The notes under the pieces are model-generated. The model was not told the origin of the DNA. It saw nothing but the letters and a program-made list of their open reading frames with translations, and ran no database searches. Positions 51,212 to 58,154 of a stretch of DNA of 64,000 bases are shown piece by piece. This stretch comes from Microbacterium limosum (GTDB lineage: Bacteria > Actinomycetota > Actinomycetes > Actinomycetales > Microbacteriaceae). The stretch lies in contig NZ_CP137080.1 of assembly GCF_036324365.1 (NCBI RefSeq), positions 1,426,001 to 1,490,000 on the forward strand, written 5' to 3'. The translations under genes were made by a program, and so were the position numbers. How positions within the stretch are numbered: position 1 is the first letter of the stretch; each line of letters starts with the position of its first letter.

Positions 51212-52257
51212 CCGAACCCGTCGCCTCCGACGAGGCGCGGCTGCGGCAGGTGTTCGACGCCACCGCGCGGCAGGCGATCTTCCCGCCGGTCCCGACCGGC
51301 GACCGGCTCCTGGTACTGCTCGGCGGCCAGCCCGCCGCGGGCAAGACGAGGGCGCAGGCGGCGATCCTCGCGGAGCACCCCGAGCTGGTGTCCATCACCG
51401 GGGATGACCTGCGCGCCTACCACCCCGGCTACCGGGATCTCGCGGTGAACGACCCGCTGGCGATGCCGGCCGCGACCGCGCCAACCTCCAGCGGGCTCAT
51501 CCGCCTCGCCCTGGACCATGCGATCGAGCACGGCTACCCGGTGCTGCTGGAAGGCACCTTCCGCGATCCAGCGATGGTCATCGACACCGCGGCCCGGTTC
51601 GCGGAGGCCGGTTACCGGGTCGAGGTCGTCGCCGTCGCCATGCCCGCCCCGGTGTCGCGCCTGGCCGCGGAAGAACGGTTCCTGCGCGCCCGGCGCGGCG
51701 AGGTCGGCCGCTGGACCCCGCCCGAGGCGCACGAGACGGCGCTGGCCGGCTCACCCGAGGTCGTGGCCGCGCTGGAGGCCCTGCCCGCCGTCGCCCGCAT
51801 CCAGGTCTACACCCGCGACCGCCGCCTCTACGACAACCGCCGCACCGAATCCGGCGCATGGGAGCACGAGCCCCACGCGGCCGAGGTGCTGCGCAGCGAG
51901 CAGACCCGAGAGCTCACCCCGGTCGAGGCCGTTGCCTGGCTCGCGGACTACGGCGCCGTATTCGGCGCCGCTCACGCCCGGCGCGGCTACCTCAGTCCGA
52001 GGACCGCGTCGGCCTACCGGCGGCTGCAAGACGACGCCGCCCGCATGATCGAGCTGGCCGCCTCCGACCCCAGTGCCGACGTGCGGGCGCTGGAAGAGCA
52101 GCAGACCCACCGCCGGATCGCACTGAAGGTCGCCGTGCCCGAGCCGCCGGGGATCGTCGGACGGATCGGGCAGACCCTTCGGCGCTCACTCCCGCCCTAT
52201 CGTCCAGCTCCGTCGCGTGACGCGCCCGGTAACGAACCACCGAGCATCGGACGCTGA
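51208..52257 (+). CDS. Zeta-toxin family kinase
   Basis: The 349-aa P-loop protein has Walker A GGQPAAGKT (39-47), SITGDDLRAYHPGY (63-75) that supplies the zeta catalytic Asp, LLEGTFRDP, and Arg-rich LAAEERFLRARR typical of the zeta substrate and phosphate contacts. Zeta toxins phosphorylate UDP-GlcNAc and starve cell-wall synthesis. The C-terminal ~100 residues (from about VAWLADYGAV) form an extra helical segment with a basic tail. The GTG start is fixed by the GTGA overlap with the upstream partner. Confidence 0.82.
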   Translation: MTEPVASDEARLRQVFDATARQAIFPPVPTGDRLLVLLGGQPAAGKTRAQAAILAEHPELVSITGDDLRAYHPGYRDLAVNDPLAMPAATAPTSSGLIRLALDHAIEHGYPVLLEGTFRDPAMVIDTAARFAEAGYRVEVVAVAMPAPVSRLAAEERFLRARRGEVGRWTPPEAHETALAGSPEVVAALEALPAVARIQVYTRDRRLYDNRRTESGAWEHEPHAAEVLRSEQTRELTPVEAVAWLADYGAVFGAAHARRGYLSPRTASAYRRLQDDAARMIELAASDPSADVRALEEQQTHRRIALKVAVPEPPGIVGRIGQTLRRSLPPYRPAPSRDAPGNEPPSIGR

Positions 52258-52580
52258 GAAGACGCCTATCGTTCCCCCACTCACGACGACGACGTGGGAG
52301 TAGAACTGTTCGACACCCCTGTCCCCGCCGGATCACGAAAGCACGTTCTGGCCCGTAAAACACGGGCGAGTCGCCGGGTGGCCGCGTGGACAACTCCCTC
52401 AGGATTCACGGACCTACGCGGTCGGTAGCACATGAGAACGAGCCTGCCGAGACGCCGCCAAACCCGATACCCGAGTCTGCGCGATCGCGCCGGATGTCAC
52501 AAGCCGGTTCGGGCATTGCGGCCTCCGCCCCGACCCCGCGACTGGCAGGGAGCGGGTCCGGTGCTTGTGGAAGTCGACTG
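52258..52580. other. Gene-free stretch between the toxin locus and the ars operon
   Basis: This is 323 bp with no supportable gene. It contains repeat copy B near its right end and lower-GC segments around 52320-52360 (CACGAAAGCACGTTCTGGCC, then GTAAAACACGGG). Both flanking genes end here. A 101-codon plus-strand frame starting at 52386 runs into the antisense of arsC and has no recognisable features. No tRNA, terminator with U-run or origin was seen. Confidence 0.5.
52507..52561 (+). repeat. Imperfect ~55-bp direct repeat, copy B (downstream of the toxin locus)
   Basis: This is the partner of the repeat at 50786-50840. It shares CCTCCG, CCCGACC, GCGA and CAGGGAGCGGGTCCGG in the same order and orientation, and ends 20 bp before the arsC stop. 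With copy A it frames the toxin pair as a unit of about 1.7 kb. Confidence 0.65.
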
Positions 52581-53249
52581 TCAGGCGCGGGAGGGGACGC
52601 CGAGTTCGGCCAGCAGGTTCAGCACGCGGCGCTCGATCTCGTCGCGCACCGGCCGCATCCCGTCCGGGGTCCAGCCCGCGGGATCGGGTAGCGTCCATTC
52701 CTCGTACCGCTTGCCGGGGAAGATCGGGCAGGCGTCGCCGCAGCCCATCGTGATCACCGCGTCCGCCGCCCGCACGATCTCGTCGGTCCAGGGCTTGGGG
52801 AACTCGCCGGCGATGTCGATGCCCCGTTCGGCCATGACCTGAACGGCGACCGGGTTGATCTGCTCGCCGGGCTCGGAGCCGCCGGACCAGCCGATCGCCC
52901 GGTCGCCGGCGTGGTGCTGGAAGAAGCCGAGGGCCATCTGCGAGCGGCCGGCGTTGTGGACGCACAGGAACAGCACGGTCGGCGTGCCCGTCAGGTGCAT
53001 CCCGTCGACCTTGGCGAGCGCGCGCAGCCGCTGCCGGGCGAACTTCTCGGTCAGCAGCGGCAGATAGGTCGGCACCGTCGCACGGGCGGCGAGGTCGGTG
53101 TAGGAGGCGTGCAGGAAACGGTCGATCGTCTCCCGCCCGAAGGTGCCCTCGAACTCCCGCGTCAGGCGCTCGGCGCTGGTGGCGAGGCCCGCTTCCTGGT
53201 CGATGGTGATCGTCGCGTGGCGCTCGTGCTCGTCTGGCATCGTCGTCAT
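52581..53249 (-). CDS. arsC: Arsenate reductase (LMW-phosphatase fold) with N-terminal helical domain
   Basis: The 222-aa protein has two parts. Residues ~1-85 form a helical domain (ERLTREFEGTFGRETIDRFLHASYTDLAARA) known from actinobacterial arsenate-mycothiol transferases and related phosphatases. Residues 90-222 are a low-molecular-weight phosphatase domain with P-loop C96-x5-R102 (CVHNAGRS), ITMGCGDACPIFPGKRYEEW and the LPDPAG acid. It reduces arsenate, probably with mycothiol/mycoredoxin in this lineage. The ATG at 53249 overlaps the stop of the ArsR fusion gene (ATGA). Confidence 0.87.
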   Translation of the reverse strand: MTTMPDEHERHATITIDQEAGLATSAERLTREFEGTFGRETIDRFLHASYTDLAARATVPTYLPLLTEKFARQRLRALAKVDGMHLTGTPTVLFLCVHNAGRSQMALGFFQHHAGDRAIGWSGGSEPGEQINPVAVQVMAERGIDIAGEFPKPWTDEIVRAADAVITMGCGDACPIFPGKRYEEWTLPDPAGWTPDGMRPVRDEIERRVLNLLAELGVPSRA

Positions 53250-53923
53250 CCCTTCGTCGTGGTCAGCCGGGGCGCGAGGCTCTGGATGCGGGCGGCGATG
53301 TCCTCGAACGCCGCGTCGAAGGCGGCGTCCGTCCCGTCGCGCACCGGGTCCGGCACCGACCAGTGCACGCAGCCGGCGTCGCCGAGTTCTTCGTGCGCGG
53401 TGTCGCACACGGTCACCACGAAATCGTCCGCGCCGAGCACGTCGTCCAGCGCGCGCGGGGCGCGGGCTCGCAGGGTGAGGCCGTGTCGGTCCGCGGCGGC
53501 GATCGCGCCCGGCTCGATCTGCGCGGCCGGGTGCGTGCCGGCCGAGGCCACCGGGATATCGCTGCTGCCGTGCCAGAGCGCAGCGGCGAGCTGGGATCGG
53601 GCCGAGTTGCCGGTGCAGACGAACACCACCCGCCGCACCCCGAGCATCGGGGAAGGGGTGAGGCCGTCGAGCGCGCCGGGCGCGAGGTGGAGGTAGGTGC
53701 GGCGCCGGTCGGCCTCCGACCGCGTCCGCACGATCAGCCCTGCCTGTTCGAGCTGGTTCAGGTGATGGGCGAGCAGGCTCGATGAGACACCCAGCTCGCC
53801 TTGCAGCTCGACCGGGGCGACATCGCCCAGGGTGAGCAGGTCCACGATCCGCAGCCGCACAGGATCGGCCAGCGCCGCATACCGCGCGACCCGACCCGCA
53901 AGGCAAGTTTCCTCAATGTTCAT
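53246..53923 (-). CDS. ArsR-family repressor fused to an ArsC-type phosphatase domain
   Basis: In this 225-aa protein, residues 1-85 are an ArsR winged helix (LADPVRLRIVDLLTLGDV, recognition helix near SSSLLAHHLNQLEQAGL), and residues 97-225 are an LMW-phosphatase/ArsC domain with P-loop C103-x5-R109 (CTGNSARS) and VPDPV acid. The repressor half lacks the usual ELCVC metalloid site; only Cys7 lies near the N-terminus. Inducer sensing may therefore use other cysteines or the ArsC half. The ATG at 53923 places the start just after the overlapping divergent promoters. Confidence 0.85.
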   Translation of the reverse strand: MNIEETCLAGRVARYAALADPVRLRIVDLLTLGDVAPVELQGELGVSSSLLAHHLNQLEQAGLIVRTRSEADRRRTYLHLAPGALDGLTPSPMLGVRRVVFVCTGNSARSQLAAALWHGSSDIPVASAGTHPAAQIEPGAIAAADRHGLTLRARAPRALDDVLGADDFVVTVCDTAHEELGDAGCVHWSVPDPVRDGTDAAFDAAFEDIAARIQSLAPRLTTTKG

Positions 53924-53928
53924 TACCT

Positions 53929-53962
53929 CAAGTTTGACTGAGCGAACCGGATTCGTCAAGAT
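53929..53962. promoter_or_regulatory. Interlocked divergent ars promoters with a palindrome
   Basis: Minus strand: TTGACG (53954-53959), 17 bp, CAAACT (53931-53936), then 7 nt to the ArsR-ArsC ATG. Plus strand: TTGACT (53934-53939), 17 bp, CAAGAT (53957-53962), then 8 nt to the aquaglyceroporin ATG. Each -35 overlaps the other -10. TCAAgtTTGA (53929-53938) is a palindrome over both and could be the ArsR operator; TCAAG recurs at 53956. Both transcripts would be leaderless or nearly so. Confidence 0.6.
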
Positions 53963-53970
53963 GGGCAGCG

Positions 53971-54666
53971 ATGAACACCACCACGACCGAGGCCGTCCCG
54001 CTGTGGCGGCGTGCTGCCGCTGAGCTGCTGGGCGCCGGCCTGCTGGTGACGGTCGTGGTCGGTTCCGGCATCGCCGCCTCGCGTCTCTCGCCCGGCGATG
54101 TGGGCTTGCAGCTCCTGGAGAACTCGATCGCCACCGCGCTCGGCCTGACCGTCCTCATCCTGATCTTCCAGCCCGTCTCCGGCGCGCACCTGAACCCGGT
54201 CGTCACCCTCGCCGACCGCGCCCTCGGCGCACGGCACGGCGGCGGCGAGATCGCCGTCTACGCTGGCGCTCAGATCGTCGGCGGCATCGGTGGGGCGCTG
54301 CTGGCGAACCTCATGTTCGCCGTGCCGGCCGCGCTGTCGGTGACCGACCGGGCGGCACCGGGGCAGGTGCTCGGCGAGGTCGTCGCCACCGCCGGGCTGA
54401 TCCTCACGATCTTCGCCCTGGCTCGCACCGGCCGCGCGGCGCTGGTCGCCCCGGCGGTCGGTGCCTACATCGGCGCCGCGTACTGGTTCACCTCGTCCAC
54501 CTCGTTCGCCAACCCCGCCGTGACCATCGGCCGGATCTTCACCGACACCTTCGCCGGCATCGCCCCGACCTCCGCGCTGTGGTTCCTCGCCGCCCAGGTC
54601 GTCGGCGCGGTCGTCGGCGTCGGGCTTGTGTTCCTGCTGTTCCCGAATCGAAAGGCCCAGCCATGA
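53971..54666 (+). CDS. Aquaglyceroporin-family channel (AqpS-like, ars-linked)
   Basis: The 231-aa MIP-family channel has six helices and two half-helices. The first NPA box is NPV (75-77 in GAHLNPVVTL) and the second is NPA (181-183 in FANPAVTIGR), with Arg188 completing the selectivity filter. MIP channels in ars operons can release arsenite formed by ArsC, as described for AqpS of Sinorhizobium meliloti. Here it is the only candidate arsenite exit in the operon. Its TGA overlaps the ATG of the flavoprotein gene (ATGA). Confidence 0.88.
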   Translation: MNTTTTEAVPLWRRAAAELLGAGLLVTVVVGSGIAASRLSPGDVGLQLLENSIATALGLTVLILIFQPVSGAHLNPVVTLADRALGARHGGGEIAVYAGAQIVGGIGGALLANLMFAVPAALSVTDRAAPGQVLGEVVATAGLILTIFALARTGRAALVAPAVGAYIGAAYWFTSSTSFANPAVTIGRIFTDTFAGIAPTSALWFLAAQVVGAVVGVGLVFLLFPNRKAQP

Positions 54667-56045
54667 CCCATCTGATCGCCATCGGCGGCTCCGACGCCGG
54701 TATCTCCGCCGCGCTCCGTGCCCGCGAACTCGACCCGACCACCGACGTGACGGTGGTGGTGGCGGACGAGTACCCGAACTTCTCCATCTGCGGCATCCCC
54801 TACTACTTCACTGGCGAGGTCGCCCCGTGGCAGTCGCTCGCGCACCGCACGAGCGCTGACTTGGAGGCCACCGGGATGCGGCTGCGGCTCAACACTTTCG
54901 CCACGGGCATCGACGTCGCCGGGCAGCGGCTCACTGTCCGCACCCCGGACGGCATCTTCGAGGATCTGGCCTACGACGAGCTGATCGTCGGCACCGGCGC
55001 GCTCCCGTCCCACGCCGGCATCGCCGGCCTCGATGCGCTGACCCCGGAGGACGGGGTGCATGTCATTCATTCGATGGGTGACACTTTCGCCCTCGACCAC
55101 GACCTCACTACCCGGCAGCCGCAGTCTGCGATCATCGTCGGCGCCGGCTACGTCGGCCTGGAGATGGCCGAAGCCTTCATCACCCGCGGGATGCAGGTCA
55201 CCCAGCTCCAGCGCGGACCCGAAGTGCTCTCCACCCTCGACCCCGAGCTCGGCGCCCTCGTCCGCGACGAACTCACGACGCATGGCGTCGAGGTCGTCAC
55301 CGGCTCGACCGTGACCGGGATCGAGAAGACCCCGGTCGGGCTCACCGTCACCGGCACCCGCGACGGGCAGCCCTTCGCACAGACCGCGGACCTCGTGCTC
55401 GTGGTCGTCGGGGTGCGGCCGAACACCGAGCTGCTCGAGCAGGCCGGAGCGAGCCTCGGCGCGGGCCGCGCCGTCGTGGTCGATGAGCACATGCGCACCG
55501 GGCTCCCGCACGTCTGGGCCGCCGGCGACGGCATCATCACGCATCACCGCCTCCTCGGCGCGACCTATCTGCCGCTGGGGACGACCTCGCACAAGCAGGG
55601 CCGCATCGCAGGAGAGAATGCTCTCGGCGGCGACCGAGCCTTCGCGGGGTCGGTCGGCACCCAGGTCGTCAAGGTCTTCGACCTCGTCGCCGCCCGAACC
55701 GGCCTGCGCGACCACGAGGCGATCGCCGCCGGCTACGCGGCAGCAACGATCACCGCGGCCGCGGACGACCACAAGCGGTACTACCCCGGTGCCCACCCGA
55801 TCCACTTCCGCATCACCGGGGACACCGGCGACGGGCGTCTGCTCGGCGCGCAGCTCGTCGGGCGGCGCGGCACCGAGGTCGCCAAGCGGGTCGACACCTT
55901 CGCCACCGCCCTCTATGCCGGGTTGACCATCGGGCAGTTCGATGACCTCGACCTCTCCTACACCCCGCCGCTCGGCTCTCCGTGGGATGCCGTGCAGCTC
56001 GCGGCGCAGGCGTGGTCGGCCGCGAATGCCAGGGTGCTGGTCTAG
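54663..56045 (+). CDS. FAD-dependent pyridine nucleotide-disulfide oxidoreductase, CoA-disulfide reductase-like
   Basis: The 460-aa protein has FAD motif IAIGGSDAGISAALRA at the N-terminus, redox Cys43 in FSICGIPYY as in CoA-disulfide reductase/NADH oxidase, NAD motif IIVGAGYVGLEMAEAF near 158-173, and VWAAGDG for FAD. A C-terminal dimerisation domain starts near residue 325. The single-Cys type reduces CoA disulfide, polysulfide or oxygen. In an ars operon it might regenerate thiols or act on arsenic-thiol adducts, but no such activity is established here. Confidence 0.82.
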   Translation: MTHLIAIGGSDAGISAALRARELDPTTDVTVVVADEYPNFSICGIPYYFTGEVAPWQSLAHRTSADLEATGMRLRLNTFATGIDVAGQRLTVRTPDGIFEDLAYDELIVGTGALPSHAGIAGLDALTPEDGVHVIHSMGDTFALDHDLTTRQPQSAIIVGAGYVGLEMAEAFITRGMQVTQLQRGPEVLSTLDPELGALVRDELTTHGVEVVTGSTVTGIEKTPVGLTVTGTRDGQPFAQTADLVLVVVGVRPNTELLEQAGASLGAGRAVVVDEHMRTGLPHVWAAGDGIITHHRLLGATYLPLGTTSHKQGRIAGENALGGDRAFAGSVGTQVVKVFDLVAARTGLRDHEAIAAGYAAATITAAADDHKRYYPGAHPIHFRITGDTGDGRLLGAQLVGRRGTEVAKRVDTFATALYAGLTIGQFDDLDLSYTPPLGSPWDAVQLAAQAWSAANARVLV

Positions 56046-56078
56046 TGAGCGTCAAGTGACTGGGGCAGACTGAGCGCG

Positions 56079-57296
56079 ATGAGCCTTTCCCCCTCGACCG
56101 GCGGGCGCCGCCACCCCGGCACGGTCGGAGAGGTGTTCCTCGTGTTCCTGCGCCTGGGACTGACCTCCTTCGGCGGCCCGGTCGCGCACCTGGGGTACTT
56201 CCGCGAGGCGTTCGTGGAGCGGCGCAAGTGGCTGGGCGACCGCGCCTACGCGGACCTGGTGGCGCTGTGCCAGTTCCTGCCCGGCCCCGCATCCAGTCAG
56301 GTCGGCATGGCGATCGGGCTGCAGCGCGCAGGGTTCGGCGGGCTGCTGGCGGCGTGGGCGGCGTTCACCCTGCCGTCGGCGATCCTGCTGGTCGCGTTCG
56401 CCTACGGGGTCACGGCGCTCGGTGACCTGTCCGGCGCCGGATGGATTCACGGGGTGAAGGCCGCCGCGGTCGCGGTCGTCGCCCACGCCGTGCTGGGCAT
56501 GGCGAGAACCCTCACCCCGGACGCGAAGCGGGCCACGATCGCCGTGGCGGGCATGATCGTCGTCCTGCTCGTCCCGAGCGCGTTCGCACAGGTCGCCGTG
56601 ATCGCCGCCGCGGGAGTCGTCGGGCTGGTGTGGCTGCGCCCGCAGGCCGCCACGGCATCGGAGTCGGAGCCATTCGTCGTGCGGGTGCCTCGCTGGGCCG
56701 CGATCGGGAGCCTGGCCTTTTTCGTGATCCTGCTCGCGGGCCTCCCCCTGCTCGTGTCCGCCACTGAGAACGGGGCGGTACGCTTATTCGACGTGTTCTA
56801 CCGGGCTGGGGCACTCGTGTTCGGCGGCGGTCACGTCGTGCTGCCGCTGCTGGAGGCCGGGACCGTGCAGACCGGCCTCGTCGACCACGACGTGTTCCTC
56901 GCCGGCTACGGTGCCGCGCAGGCGGTCCCCGGTCCCTTGTTCACCTTCGCCGCCTACCTCGGCGCCGCGACTACCAGCCCGCCGTCCGGGCTGCTCGGCG
57001 CCGCGATCGCGCTGGTCGCGATCTTCCTCCCCGCGACACTGCTCGTGGTCGGGGTGCTGCCGTTCTGGGACCGGCTGCGTCGCGCTCCACTCGCGCAGCG
57101 GGCGCTCATGGGCGTGAACGCCGGCGTGGTGGGGATCCTCGCCGCAGCGCTCTACACGCCGGTGTTCACCGAAGGGGTCACATCGGTCGCGGCCCTCGGG
57201 ATCGCCGCCGCCGGGTTCGTCGCCCTGACCTCGTGGAAGGCGCCGGCGTGGGCGGTCGTCATCGCCGCGGGCCTCATCGGCTGGGCCGTACTGTGA
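56079..57296 (+). CDS. chrA: Chromate transporter ChrA (two-domain form)
   Basis: The 405-aa protein has two CHR domains: residues ~15-185 with FLRLGLTSFGGPVAHLGYFREAFV, WLGDRAYADLVALCQFLPGPASSQ, and residues ~225-400 with FYRAGALVFGGGHVVLPLLEAG, AQAVPGPLFTFAAYLGA. These FGGP/FGGGHVV and PGPA/PGPL motifs are diagnostic. ChrA exports chromate. It lies 33 bp after the flavoprotein gene and probably belongs to the same transcript as the ars channel. It converges with the VIT gene. Confidence 0.92.
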   Translation: MSLSPSTGGRRHPGTVGEVFLVFLRLGLTSFGGPVAHLGYFREAFVERRKWLGDRAYADLVALCQFLPGPASSQVGMAIGLQRAGFGGLLAAWAAFTLPSAILLVAFAYGVTALGDLSGAGWIHGVKAAAVAVVAHAVLGMARTLTPDAKRATIAVAGMIVVLLVPSAFAQVAVIAAAGVVGLVWLRPQAATASESEPFVVRVPRWAAIGSLAFFVILLAGLPLLVSATENGAVRLFDVFYRAGALVFGGGHVVLPLLEAGTVQTGLVDHDVFLAGYGAAQAVPGPLFTFAAYLGAATTSPPSGLLGAAIALVAIFLPATLLVVGVLPFWDRLRRAPLAQRALMGVNAGVVGILAAALYTPVFTEGVTSVAALGIAAAGFVALTSWKAPAWAVVIAAGLIGWAVL

Positions 57297-57319
57297 GCAA
57301 GGGGTGAGTCCGCGCCGCC

Positions 57320-58045
57320 TCAGCCGACGACCGTGCCGAACAGGGAGCCGACCAGGAAGGTCGCTCCCAGGGCGAGCGCACCGCCGATCACCAGGCGCAC
57401 CACGGCCCGCCACCGATGAGAGCCGCCGATCCAGGCCGCGACGTATCCGGTGACCGCCAGGGCGAGGAGCACGGCAACGAAGGTCCACACGATGCGCGCC
57501 GGGTGCGGCAGCAGCAGGATCGTCAGCAGCGGCAGCACGGCGCCGATCGTGAACGCGATCAGCGAGGCGAAGGCGGCGTGCCAGGGGCTGACGACGTCCT
57601 CCTGGTCGATGTTCAGCTCGAGCGCCAGGTGGGCCTTGAGCGCGTCGCGCTCGGTCAGCTCCGTCGCCACCAGGCGGGCGGTTCCGGGGGTGAGGCCCTG
57701 CTCCTCGTAGAGCCCGACCAGCTCCTCGAGCTCGACCTCGGGATCCTCCTCCAGCTCGCGCCGCTCCTTCTGGATGAGAGCCCGCTCGCTGTCCCGCTGG
57801 CTGGACACCGAGACGTACTCGCCGAGCGCCATTGAGATAGCCCCGCCGACCAGGGCCGCGGCCCCCGCCAGCAACACTGGCGTGACCTCCGCTGTCGCTC
57901 CGGCGACACCGACGACGACCGCCGCCGTGGACACGATCCCGTCGTTCGCTCCCAGCACTCCTGCGCGCAGCCAGTTGAGTCGCTGCGCGAGCCCCGTTGC
58001 GTGAGGCTCGCCGGAATGCCGGTATGGAGGGGATTGCGTCGTCAC
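57320..58045 (-). CDS. VIT1/CCC1-family Fe2+/Mn2+ transporter
   Basis: The 241-aa protein has five predicted helices. N-terminal WLRAGVLGANDGIVSTAAVVVGVAGA and MALGEYVSVSSQRDSE are family signatures. A Glu-rich cytoplasmic metal-binding segment (KERRELEEDPEVELEELVGLYEEQGL) lies between helices 2 and 3. Members move Fe2+ or Mn2+ out of the cytoplasm. It sits between chrA and a P-type ATPase in the metal-resistance part of the island and is probably expressed alone from the 109-bp upstream gap. Confidence 0.87.
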   Translation of the reverse strand: MTTQSPPYRHSGEPHATGLAQRLNWLRAGVLGANDGIVSTAAVVVGVAGATAEVTPVLLAGAAALVGGAISMALGEYVSVSSQRDSERALIQKERRELEEDPEVELEELVGLYEEQGLTPGTARLVATELTERDALKAHLALELNIDQEDVVSPWHAAFASLIAFTIGAVLPLLTILLLPHPARIVWTFVAVLLALAVTGYVAAWIGGSHRWRAVVRLVIGGALALGATFLVGSLFGTVVG

Positions 58046-58154
58046 GGCTCCTCACGGTAGTTCGGTAGTTCTCCTGCCGCCAGGAAGGAGAGGCAACCCT
58101 GCACCTCGGCTCTTCGCCCGCAGATTCCAGTCGTGGTGCTCGGGTTTCAGAGCG

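Noticed and set aside
52386..52691. 101-codon plus-strand frame after the toxin gene
   Set aside because: Its second half is antisense to arsC, with no ribosome site and no recognisable features.
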